DNA from: Gordonia asplenii
GTDB taxonomy: Bacteria; Actinomycetota; Actinomycetes; Mycobacteriales; Mycobacteriaceae
Direction: 5' to 3'
DNA length: 64,000 bases
Assembly (NCBI RefSeq): GCF_012933505.1
Contig: NZ_JABBNB010000017.1
Span: 60,815 to 124,814, forward strand
Below, piece after piece: positions 43,606 to 51,238 of this stretch. The position numbers were made by a program, and so were the translations under genes. The notes beneath the pieces are model-generated. The model was not told the origin of the DNA. It did no database searches and saw only the letters and a list, made by a program, of their open reading frames with translations. Each line of letters starts with the position of its first letter. Position 1 is the first letter of the stretch.

Positions 43606-45117
43606 ATGCGCCCTCTCAGCAGCAGCCCGGTACGCGTCGCCAACGCCCCCGCGGTACCCGCGTCACCGGCCGCCGTCGTAGCCGGTGTCGGACGCGACGG
43701 CGTGGTCTCGTGGCAGGCCAGGCTCGCCCGCAACATCGCCGTCACCGACGCCGCAGCGATCACGGTGGCACTGGTGTCGGCGCACCTGCTGCGCTTCGGC
43801 TTCGGCGTGCCGCACGATGTCGCCCGCGCCGTCCTCACCATCTGCCTCGGCTTCGTCTGGTTCGTCGCACTCGGCTCCAACAACTCGCGTGACCCGTTTG
43901 TCATCGGCTCGGGTATTGAGGAGTTCCGTCGGGTGCGCAACGCGTCGATCCTTCCGTTCTTCCTGTTCGCCGCCGCCGAGTTGTGGCTCAAGGCCGACTT
44001 CGCCCGCATCTTCGTGATGCTGGCACTGCTGGTCGGTTTCGCGCTGATCAACGTCGGCCGCTATGCGTGGCGCCGGTCGCTGTGGCGCCACCGCGCTGCC
44101 GGCCACAGCACCACCCGAACCATCGTGCTGGGCGCCGACTCGGCGACCATCGCCCTCGCCGAGAGCCTGTCGCACGACCATCACGCCGGCATGGAGGTCG
44201 TCGGAGCCTGCATCCCCGGCTATCTCGGCGCACCGGGGGCCACCTTGCGGCTGTCCACCACCGAGATCCCGATCCTCGGCGACGAGACCCAACTGGTCGA
44301 GGCAGTGCGCGCCACCGGCGCCGACGTCGTCGCAGTCACCGCCTCCGAAGCGCTCGACAGCGGCCGCCTGAAGGAATTGACCTGGGAGCTCGACGGCACC
44401 GACACCCGCCTGGTCCTCGCCCCCGGCCTGCTCGACATCGCCGACAACCGTCTGCGCGTCACCAGCACGACGGTCGGCACGTCGTTGATTCACGTGGAAC
44501 GCCCGCAGTACCGCAAGAGCGCGTCGGTCCTCAAGACCGCGTTCGACCGCACCGCTGCAATCGCACTGCTGATCTTCTTGGCTCCGGTGCTGGTCGCCGT
44601 GGCCGCCGCCGTCAAGTTCACCAGCCGCGGTCCGATCTTCTACACCGCCGATCGCATCGGCGCATCGGGCATCGCCTTCCCGATGGTCAAGTTCCGCTCG
44701 ATGTACGTCGACGCCGACAAGCGCAAGACCGAACTCGCCGCCCAGAACGAGGCCGACGGCCCGCTGTTCAAGATGCGCGATGATCCGCGGGTCACCGCCG
44801 TCGGCAAGGTCATCCGCCGGTTCTCGCTCGACGAGCTGCCCCAGTTGTTCAACGTCCTGGCCGGTCAGATGAGCCTCGTCGGACCGCGCCCGCATCTGGA
44901 GCAGGAAGTGGCGCTGTACACCACCGAGAGCGAACGTCGGATGCTGGTTCGCCCGGGGCTGACCGGTCTGTGGCAGGTCAGCGGACGCTCGGATCTGTCC
45001 TGGGACGAGTCGATCGGCCTCGACCTCTACTACGTGGAGAACTGGTCCATCCTGCTCGACATGTACATCCTCGCCAAGACTCTCAAGGCCGTCACCTCCA
45101 GCGACGGCGCCTACTGA
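43606..45117 (+). CDS. Polyprenyl-phosphate sugar-phosphate transferase (initiating enzyme, WbaP/WcaJ-type)
   Basis: A 503-residue membrane protein that loads the first sugar phosphate on undecaprenyl/decaprenyl phosphate. The N-terminal half has four hydrophobic helices and a CoA-binding-like soluble region. A fifth helix (about 310-330) leads to the catalytic C-terminus with MVKFRSMYVDAD, GKVIRRFSLDELPQLFNVL, MSLVGPRP and PGLTGLWQVSGRS. It would initiate the repeat unit assembled by the glycosyltransferases at 59-63 kb. It is separated from them by the carrier-protein cluster and faces a LysR gene. Confidence 0.92.
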   Translation: MRPLSSSPVRVANAPAVPASPAAVVAGVGRDGVVSWQARLARNIAVTDAAAITVALVSAHLLRFGFGVPHDVARAVLTICLGFVWFVALGSNNSRDPFVIGSGIEEFRRVRNASILPFFLFAAAELWLKADFARIFVMLALLVGFALINVGRYAWRRSLWRHRAAGHSTTRTIVLGADSATIALAESLSHDHHAGMEVVGACIPGYLGAPGATLRLSTTEIPILGDETQLVEAVRATGADVVAVTASEALDSGRLKELTWELDGTDTRLVLAPGLLDIADNRLRVTSTTVGTSLIHVERPQYRKSASVLKTAFDRTAAIALLIFLAPVLVAVAAAVKFTSRGPIFYTADRIGASGIAFPMVKFRSMYVDADKRKTELAAQNEADGPLFKMRDDPRVTAVGKVIRRFSLDELPQLFNVLAGQMSLVGPRPHLEQEVALYTTESERRMLVRPGLTGLWQVSGRSDLSWDESIGLDLYYVENWSILLDMYILAKTLKAVTSSDGAY

Positions 45118-45132
45118 GCGACTCGGCCACCG

Positions 45133-45174
45133 GCGCCGCTGGGCGGGACAGTGAATCGTCCCGCCCAGCGGCGC
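45133..45174 (+). terminator. Terminator after the sugar-phosphate transferase gene
   Basis: Perfect 17-bp stem GCGCCGCTGGGCGGGAC (45133-45149), loop AGTGAATC, GTCCCGCCCAGCGGCGC (45158-45174), followed by TTTGCC; 16 bases after the stop. Confidence 0.9.
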
Positions 45175-45912
45175 TTTGCCTTTCGCCGCATCTGGCACGA
45201 TGGCCGGCCTGTTGAAGTCGCCCGGCGGAGTCTGGCCGACGGTGGCGGTGGTCGGATTCGAAACTGGCACTTGAGATTCGGCGAGGGATGATCCACCTCG
45301 GCGTCGATGAGGGTGCCGATTGCAATCTGCTGTATGCGGATCACGGGCGATCCAGCCGACGACGCGTGGTAACGATCCGTTGTGACTAACGGTGCGGATG
45401 GGCCGGCACGGTGGAGGCTTTCCGTCCCGAAGACCTTTTCCCAGAAAGATTTTCGACTCGCCAGACCCAACGCTTCGGCACTCGGCCTGGATCCACCGAT
45501 GGTGGACCCATTTCGCTGGTTGAGCCGGTCGGGGACACTCCATCTGCTGGTTGAGCCGCGAGGAGCGCTAGCGACGAGCGTGTCGAAACCCCTGTACCAC
45601 AATGCATTTGATGGTAGCGCACGTGTCGAACTGTGATGTGAATCGAACATCGAGGCGTGTGCACCCGTAGGGTGCACACGCCTCACTTGCCGGGTGACAT
45701 CGACGATATTGGCGCGGACCGTCGAAAGTCGTTGTGGCTGAGAGGTTTCGACACGGACTCGGCTAGCGCCTCGTCCGGCTCAACCAGCAGAGGGGCGTTC
45801 GTCCGGTGGATACAGGCTCAGCCGGCTCAACCAGCGGATAGGACCTGCCGTCGGTGAATCCAGGTTCGGCACTCGGGGAGCGGTGGAGGTTCGCGAAACC
45901 CCCTGCCCAGAT
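45175..45912. repeat. Repeat-bearing region between convergent genes
   Basis: It contains the second long repeat (45541-45769), a direct copy of GGCTCAACCAGCGGATAGG (about 45824-45862) that matches 1529-1565, and a truncated dispersed palindromic repeat (about 45866-45886). The first 360 bases (45181-45540) hold no recognised gene or repeat, apart from GTTGAGCCGG spacing near 45518. Open frames through it are translated repeats. Confidence 0.75.
45541..45769. repeat. ~229-bp long repeat, copy B (inverted relative to 1278-1505)
   Basis: The reverse complement matches 1278-1505. The central hairpin is AGGCGTGTGCACCC (45653-45666), GTA, GGGTGCACACGCCT (45670-45683), a perfect 14-bp stem. As with copy A, it lies in the 3' gap between convergent genes. 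Confidence 0.8.
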
Positions 45913-47670
45913 TCAGCCTTCGAAAGCGCGCAGCACGGTGTCTCCGACGACCTGCCGCATCGCCGCGTGATACGACGTGTGGTCGCCCGCGGCGGACACT
46001 ACGACGTGCACGTGGTCGCCCGCGGCGGCGACGGCGTCGGCCGCTCCCGACGCGTCGTCGAAGTACACGTAATCGCCGGGAGCGAATGCGACGTGGACGT
46101 CGACACCGGCGGCGTCGAACTCGGCGAAGAACGAGTCGGGTACCGACATGGCGGGGATCCGCCCGACGATCGACCACCAGCGCCGCGGCAGGCGACGCAC
46201 CCGTCGCGCGCTGCGTCCACCGACCCAGATGAGCTTCCGACGGAGCCGCCCGCGAAACGACGTATCCACTTCGTCGGTACGGCCGGTGCCCGCCACTGCG
46301 ACGTCGGAGCCGTAGTCGGTGACCCGGAACCGACGTTGCGGACGCAGCCGCCACATCAGCGGATTCACCAGTACCACAGAGGATTTCACTCCGGGTAGCT
46401 GTGCCGTGCGCCGCGCTCCGTGCGCCGCCATCCAGGACCCCACACAGATTCCGGCATGCACGATGCGCGCACCGGCGCGCGGCCGCAGGTCGGCGAGAAC
46501 CCCGAGGCCGTCGTCGACGTAGTCGTGGGTGTACAGGGCCAGTCGGCCATCGGCGGCGTCGGCGACGCCGGATTCGCCGACACCCATCCGGTCGAAACGG
46601 ATCGCGCGGCCACCGCGAGCCGCAACGGCGACGGCGATCTCGAACCACAGCCGCGACGGTCCGGTCCGCACATATTGTCCGAGCGAGTGCGCGACGAACA
46701 CCTTCCCGACGTCGTGCCGATCACCTATCGCGGTGTCCCACACCATGATTCCAGCCGATGTGCGGTACACATCGGTGGTGATCGGCCGCCCGTCGTCGGC
46801 ATGTGCGACAACGGCCGACGTGCGCCGCTCGACGTCGAACGGGGTCCGCTCGGGCCCGATGGCGCCGTCGATCCAGTCGACGACGACTCCGATATCTGTC
46901 AGTGGAAAGTCCAGCAGCGCAGGATGATTCGGCGCCAGATAGGATTCCTGATCGTCGATCCGCACGACGTCGGCCCCGACGTCGCCGAACGACGTGACCA
47001 GACCGTCGTCGCCGGAGAGCAGCAGGGTCCGCACACCGTCGAAGGCGCCTGGGTCCAGGGTGAGGGAACGCAGCTCCGACGCCGCGTCGGCGTGCAGCGT
47101 CTGTCCCGCCGAATGGATGCGCTCGTCGACGGTCGACGCCGCGATCGCCGACGCCGGGACGCGCGCCGCGACGTCGTCGGAGTATTCGCTGACCATGTTG
47201 TAGAGCACGGTCTTGGTTCGAAGGTATTGTCGCCCTTTGCGAATGGGATCCCAGGCGACCGCGTATCGCACGCCCGACCCGGCGATCACCTGCGACGCCA
47301 GCAAGGCTCCGGCACGATGGCCGACGACGACGATCTGCTCGGCGCCGCCGGACCGCAGATAGTCGATTGCTTGGCCGATGCCCTCGGTCCAGTTGTGTGC
47401 GGCGTCGGGTGCGTCCTGCGCTCCCGCGGATTCACCGGTGTTGGGATAGTCGAAGCGCAGCACCGCGAAGCCGCGCGCCGCCAATCGTTCGGCGAAAAGT
47501 TTGAGCCACCGCGTGGTTTCCGCCTGTTCCTTGCCGAGGGAGGGACACACGACGACCCCGCCCCGGACCGCGGCGGCCTGCGGGGTGCTGAGCACCCCGA
47601 ACAGCGACCGGTCCGCGGGACCGAAGAAGATCGGCGCGCTGACCGTCGGGTCGGCGGCCAGCTCGGTCAT
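45913..47670 (-). CDS. Tandem alpha/beta-hydrolase protein without serine nucleophiles
   Basis: A 585-residue protein of two alpha/beta-hydrolase units. The first (about 12-275) has FAVLRFDYPNTGES, but its nucleophile elbow reads GHRAG, with Arg119 where serine is expected. The second (about 285-585) has RAIRFDRMGVGES and GICVG, with Cys409 at the nucleophile position, and Asp533 and His564 (GDHTSYH) at plausible triad positions. A Gly-x-Cys-x-Gly elbow is known from polyester synthases, which use acyl-cysteine intermediates. The ATG at 47670 overlaps the stop of the amino acid:carrier-protein ligase gene. An acyltransferase or thioesterase acting on the aminoacyl carrier protein is inferred; the first unit is probably structural. 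Confidence 0.75.
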   Translation of the reverse strand: MTELAADPTVSAPIFFGPADRSLFGVLSTPQAAAVRGGVVVCPSLGKEQAETTRWLKLFAERLAARGFAVLRFDYPNTGESAGAQDAPDAAHNWTEGIGQAIDYLRSGGAEQIVVVGHRAGALLASQVIAGSGVRYAVAWDPIRKGRQYLRTKTVLYNMVSEYSDDVAARVPASAIAASTVDERIHSAGQTLHADAASELRSLTLDPGAFDGVRTLLLSGDDGLVTSFGDVGADVVRIDDQESYLAPNHPALLDFPLTDIGVVVDWIDGAIGPERTPFDVERRTSAVVAHADDGRPITTDVYRTSAGIMVWDTAIGDRHDVGKVFVAHSLGQYVRTGPSRLWFEIAVAVAARGGRAIRFDRMGVGESGVADAADGRLALYTHDYVDDGLGVLADLRPRAGARIVHAGICVGSWMAAHGARRTAQLPGVKSSVVLVNPLMWRLRPQRRFRVTDYGSDVAVAGTGRTDEVDTSFRGRLRRKLIWVGGRSARRVRRLPRRWWSIVGRIPAMSVPDSFFAEFDAAGVDVHVAFAPGDYVYFDDASGAADAVAAAGDHVHVVVSAAGDHTSYHAAMRQVVGDTVLRAFEG

Positions 47671-48644
47671 CCTTGCGGCATGCCGAGCGCAGCGCGCACC
47701 GACGACGGCCATCCGTTGATCACGAGTCCGTGAGTGCGCAACAGCGCCAGCGCAATTCGTTCCATTCCGAACCCGACGCAGGCGCTGTGCGCGACGCTGC
47801 CGTCGGGCGCGGTGATCGCGAAGTTCTCACCGAAGTGTTCCTGATGGCAATTGGCGGAAACGATCGCCGTCGGCTCACCGAGCCCTCCGTAGAGGGGCAC
47901 CACGAGCTCGGTCTTCAGGTTCTCCTCACGCTGATTGGCGGCCAGCATTCGGCCGGCCCGACCGAAGAACGGGTCATTGGCCGCCACCGCCTGAGCGTCG
48001 AGGCCCAGGCCGGCGAGCACATCCAAACCTCGTTGCACCCACGAGTTACGGTGTTGCGCAGCACCTTCGGCGTCGCCGACGTACACATACTCGTGCATCC
48101 GGAAGGCCTGCATGCGGGCGGGATCGAGGGAGGGCTCGTGGCGGAAGCAGTACCCGTAGACGTCGAGCAGGACCGGTTCGTCGAGGACTCCGGTCAGTCC
48201 CGCGTAGGCGGGGTGACAGGCCGCCGACACGAGCATCGTGCCGGCCGACTCCAGATGTCCGTCCCAGTCGACGCCGTTCTCCCGGTCGGCGAGTAGCGCA
48301 CGGTGCGCCTTGTTGTCGCCGGTGAACGTGTTGATCGCACCGGTCAGGTTGGGGAACGAGGCGATGTAGTCGGTCTTCTCGAAATTCGCTCGCGGGAACA
48401 CCGGCGGGAAGCGCAGCACGCGGGGCGCGGTGTCGTAGGCTGCGGCGGCCGCGGCGCGCACCGCGAAGTCGATGCCGTCGATGATGGCCTCGAAATCTCC
48501 TCCGCGGCCGTACAATCCGTCGATGCCGGTGGGGATCAACAGGCCGGCGGCAATGAGCTGCCGACCGAATTCCCGACGCCGGGCCTCGAGTTCGGTCTGA
48601 TCGTCGAGTTCGGTCCGAGCCTCGGACACGGTGGTGTTCGACAT
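47667..48644 (-). CDS. Amino acid:[carrier protein] ligase (seryl-tRNA synthetase-like)
   Basis: A 325-residue homologue of the catalytic core of atypical seryl-tRNA synthetases, lacking a tRNA-binding domain. Such enzymes, first described in Bradyrhizobium, activate glycine or alanine with ATP and attach it to the phosphopantetheine of a small carrier protein. Class II motif 2 is YCFRHEPSLDPARMQAFRMH, and motif 3 is GFGMERIALALL. Probable zinc ligands are Cys143, Glu185 and Cys289, spaced as in the characterised enzyme. The ATG follows GAGGAA. It overlaps the hydrolase gene downstream. Its carrier partner is the divergent gene at 50.0 kb. The amino acid used cannot be read from sequence. Confidence 0.9.
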   Translation of the reverse strand: MSNTTVSEARTELDDQTELEARRREFGRQLIAAGLLIPTGIDGLYGRGGDFEAIIDGIDFAVRAAAAAAYDTAPRVLRFPPVFPRANFEKTDYIASFPNLTGAINTFTGDNKAHRALLADRENGVDWDGHLESAGTMLVSAACHPAYAGLTGVLDEPVLLDVYGYCFRHEPSLDPARMQAFRMHEYVYVGDAEGAAQHRNSWVQRGLDVLAGLGLDAQAVAANDPFFGRAGRMLAANQREENLKTELVVPLYGGLGEPTAIVSANCHQEHFGENFAITAPDGSVAHSACVGFGMERIALALLRTHGLVINGWPSSVRAALGMPQG

Positions 48645-48697
48645 GGGAAGTTCCTCGTATTCTGCTGCGAGTGTGGTCTGTTCGGGCGGCGAGCGGC

Positions 48698-49888
48698 TCA
48701 GCGGCCGGGTCGGTAAGCGAGTACCAGTTGCGCGTTGTTGGCGCGGATCCGGTCGTTGGAGACCATCACCTGCGGGCCGTAGGCGTCACGCAGCAGCCGC
48801 CCCAGGGATGCGGCGTGATCTTCGCGATAGCCGTTGATACCGCAGATCGCCAGCGCGCCCGCGACCACATCGACGACGGCGATCGAGGTGTCGAGTTTCA
48901 GGTTGTTCATCGCGATGGCGAAACCGATGGTCGGCTCGTCCTCGCCGGAGGCCAGGAATTCCTCGTATCGCGCGATCTCGGTGGCCACAGCCGATTCGAA
49001 GCGCTGGTGGATCACCAGCAGGTCGGCGAACTTGGCCGCCTGCGGGGTCGTCGCGCCGCCGCTGCGCCGGGCCGCCGAGCGCACCTGTCCCCGCGCCTTG
49101 TCGATCGCGGCGTCGGCCATACCCAGCCACACCGAGGCCCACAGCGTGTGCGAGGCGGGCAGCATGGTGTGCGCTGAGATCGACGAATAGGCCACCGGCA
49201 CAACGTTTGTCGACGCGGTGCGCGCGGCCAGCTGAAAGCCCGGGCTGCAGGTTCCGCGGAAGCCGAGGGTGTCCCACTGCGACGTCTGGGTGAGTTGGGT
49301 GTCGTCGGCGGGGCACACCACGAGGACCTGATCGGTGGGCAGGCTGTCCGGGGACCGGCGGGCGGTGGTGCAGATGTAGTCGGCGTAGGCGCCGTAGGAG
49401 ATCACCGGCGCGTTCTTCTCCAACACGACGCCGTCCCCGTCGGGGACCACCGCGCAGGTCGACGACCCGGTGTCGCCGCCGGTGGTGATCTCCGTGGTCG
49501 ACGACGCCAACAGCGCTTCGGTCTCCGCGATGTGCCGGGTGAGGTCGGCGATCGGACCGGCGTCGGCATGGAAGCGCAGACTCAGCGCCTGGGTGTGATG
49601 CATCGCGAACACCATCGCCGCCGAACTGCACGCCGCACCGAGCGCGCGAGCGACCACGGCGAGTTCGGTGATGGACGCATCACGCCCGCCGAGAGCGCGC
49701 GGCAGCGACGCCGAGAGCAGCCCGGCCGCACGCATCGCGTCTACCGCCTCCTGCGGGAAGCGCGCTTTGGCGTCTACGTCGGCGGCATGTTCCGCCGCCG
49801 CGGCCACCGCCGCGCCATGTTCCAACTCGACCCGTTCGAGCGACGCATCAATCACCGAATACTCCTGCCGGTCCTGCACGAAAGTCAT
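48698..49888 (-). CDS. Acyl-CoA dehydrogenase-like flavoprotein of the carrier-protein cluster
   Basis: A 396-residue acyl-CoA dehydrogenase fold: N-terminal helical domain with FPQEAVDAMRAAGLLSASLP and LGAACSSAAMVFAMHHTQA, a middle beta domain with WDTLGFRGTCSPGF, and a C-terminal four-helix domain. The usual catalytic glutamate could not be placed with confidence. It is the first gene of the leftward arm, 53 bases before the ligase, and divergent from the carrier protein across about 120 bases. Family members in nonribosomal pathways oxidise aminoacyl-carrier thioesters (for example prolyl-carrier oxidases), so an alpha,beta-dehydrogenation of a carrier-bound acyl group is a reasonable inference. 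Confidence 0.82.
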   Translation of the reverse strand: MTFVQDRQEYSVIDASLERVELEHGAAVAAAAEHAADVDAKARFPQEAVDAMRAAGLLSASLPRALGGRDASITELAVVARALGAACSSAAMVFAMHHTQALSLRFHADAGPIADLTRHIAETEALLASSTTEITTGGDTGSSTCAVVPDGDGVVLEKNAPVISYGAYADYICTTARRSPDSLPTDQVLVVCPADDTQLTQTSQWDTLGFRGTCSPGFQLAARTASTNVVPVAYSSISAHTMLPASHTLWASVWLGMADAAIDKARGQVRSAARRSGGATTPQAAKFADLLVIHQRFESAVATEIARYEEFLASGEDEPTIGFAIAMNNLKLDTSIAVVDVVAGALAICGINGYREDHAASLGRLLRDAYGPQVMVSNDRIRANNAQLVLAYRPGR

Positions 49889-50007
49889 GTTTTACACTTC
49901 GGTTCTGTTCGGATAATCTGCTGTATCTTGAACCGTAAGTTACAACTAATGTACGCACTGCGACGGGTTCATAATGAATTCCGGAGCGCTGAACCGAAAG
50001 AATGTTG
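49889..50007. promoter_or_regulatory. Divergent promoter region of the carrier-protein cluster
   Basis: This 119-base gap separates the leftward flavoprotein-ligase-hydrolase arm from the rightward carrier-protein arm. It is markedly more AT-rich than the surroundings, with TTGAACCGTAAGTTACAAC near 49928, so promoters for both arms probably lie here and the two arms are likely co-regulated. No operator was assigned. Confidence 0.45.
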
Positions 50008-50256
50008 ATGGACACTCAGAAGATTCGTGATGCCCTCGCCCAACACGGCAAGCTCGCCGTCGACGCCTGGACCATCGATACCTCGGCAGACCTATTCGAA
50101 GCGGGCCTGACCTCGCACGCGAGCGTCAATGTGATGCTGGCGCTCGAAGACGATTTCGATATCGAATTCCCCGACGAAGACCTCAAGAAAGCCACCTTCG
50201 CCTCGATTGACAATCTTTCGGCAGTCATCACGAAACTGCTCGACGACGCGGCATGA
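50008..50256 (+). CDS. Aminoacyl carrier protein
   Basis: An 82-residue acyl-carrier-fold protein. The phosphopantetheine site is Ser36 in EAGLTSHASVNVMLALE; the usual Asp-Ser-Leu is replaced by Thr-Ser-His, a variant seen in carriers of the amino acid:carrier-protein ligase systems. The acidic helix after it, DDFDIEFPDEDL, is a partner-binding surface. Start at the ATG at 50008 is preferred to that at 50002 because the GAAAG ribosome-like sequence is too close to the earlier one. It overlaps the DUF1839 gene by four bases. Confidence 0.88.
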   Translation: MDTQKIRDALAQHGKLAVDAWTIDTSADLFEAGLTSHASVNVMLALEDDFDIEFPDEDLKKATFASIDNLSAVITKLLDDAA

Positions 50257-51236
50257 GCACCGATTCAGCTGCGCGCCCCGGCGTCGCGCTCAGCGTCGAC
50301 GTGACCGCCGCGGAATATCTTTCGCATCGCACACATTCACCGGAGCGGATCTGGCAGGAGACCAACTGCTATCTCGATTTGTGGATCGAATTGCTGCACG
50401 GCCTGGGCCACGACCCGGTACCCGCGTTCGCGTGCGCGCTGTCTGCCGACCACGACGGGGCGCAGTGGACGTTCGTCAAGCCCGCTCCCGAAGACCTGCG
50501 ACGCCTGTACGGTCTGGAGGTCACCGAGGAGACCCTCTGGCGACCCGTACTCGACACCGTTCTCAGCGGTCCGAGCCGCGGGCTGCTGCACACCGTCGAG
50601 GTCGACAGCTGGTGGCTGCCCGACACCGCGGGCACCGACTATCGGACCAATCACGTGAAGACCACCATCGTCCCCATCGCGGTCGACGCCGACTCCGCCA
50701 CGATGACCTACGTGCACAACGCCGGAGTCTTCGAACTCTCCGGTGACGACTTCGCCGGCATCTTCGCCGTGCCCGAACTGCCGCCGTACGTCGAACAGGT
50801 CCGGCGCCTCGGCGACGACCCCGGCGCAACCATCTCCTCCGCCGCGGTCGTGGCCGCCGCGCGGGCCCATCTCGATCGGCGCGCGCCCGGCAATCCTGCT
50901 GTGCGACTGGCTGATTCGGTCCGCGGCGCGGTCGGATGGCTGGCCGACGCCGGGATGGAGACTTTTCATCTGTGGTCCTTCGCCACGCTGCGCCAGTTCG
51001 GTGCGACCGCGGAGATCGCGGCCGATCTCGCCGACCGGCTCGCCGCCGACGGATACGCCACCGCCGACGCCGCCGCCGAGTTCCGGGTCGCGGCGTCGAC
51101 GGCGAAGACTGTCCAGTTCAAGATGGCGCGCGCCGCACGCGGGCGCAACGTCGACGTCGACGACCTGCTGGGCACCCTCACCGAATCCTGGCAGCGCGGC
51201 ATCGACGGCGTCGATCACGCTGTGCCACAACGCTGA
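50253..51236 (+). CDS. DUF1839-family protein of the carrier-protein cluster
   Basis: A 327-residue cytosolic protein of the DUF1839 family, with NCYLDLWIELLHGLGHDP, ADHDGAQWTFVKP and RRLYGLEV. The family is repeatedly found beside amino acid:carrier-protein ligases; a papain-like or acyl-transfer role has been suspected but I know of no settled activity. An N-terminal Cys and His (NCYLDLW, HDP) are candidate functional residues. The ATG overlaps the carrier-protein stop (ATGA). The next gene starts two bases after its stop. Confidence 0.85.
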   Translation: MSTDSAARPGVALSVDVTAAEYLSHRTHSPERIWQETNCYLDLWIELLHGLGHDPVPAFACALSADHDGAQWTFVKPAPEDLRRLYGLEVTEETLWRPVLDTVLSGPSRGLLHTVEVDSWWLPDTAGTDYRTNHVKTTIVPIAVDADSATMTYVHNAGVFELSGDDFAGIFAVPELPPYVEQVRRLGDDPGATISSAAVVAAARAHLDRRAPGNPAVRLADSVRGAVGWLADAGMETFHLWSFATLRQFGATAEIAADLADRLAADGYATADAAAEFRVAASTAKTVQFKMARAARGRNVDVDDLLGTLTESWQRGIDGVDHAVPQR

Positions 51237-51238
51237 TC

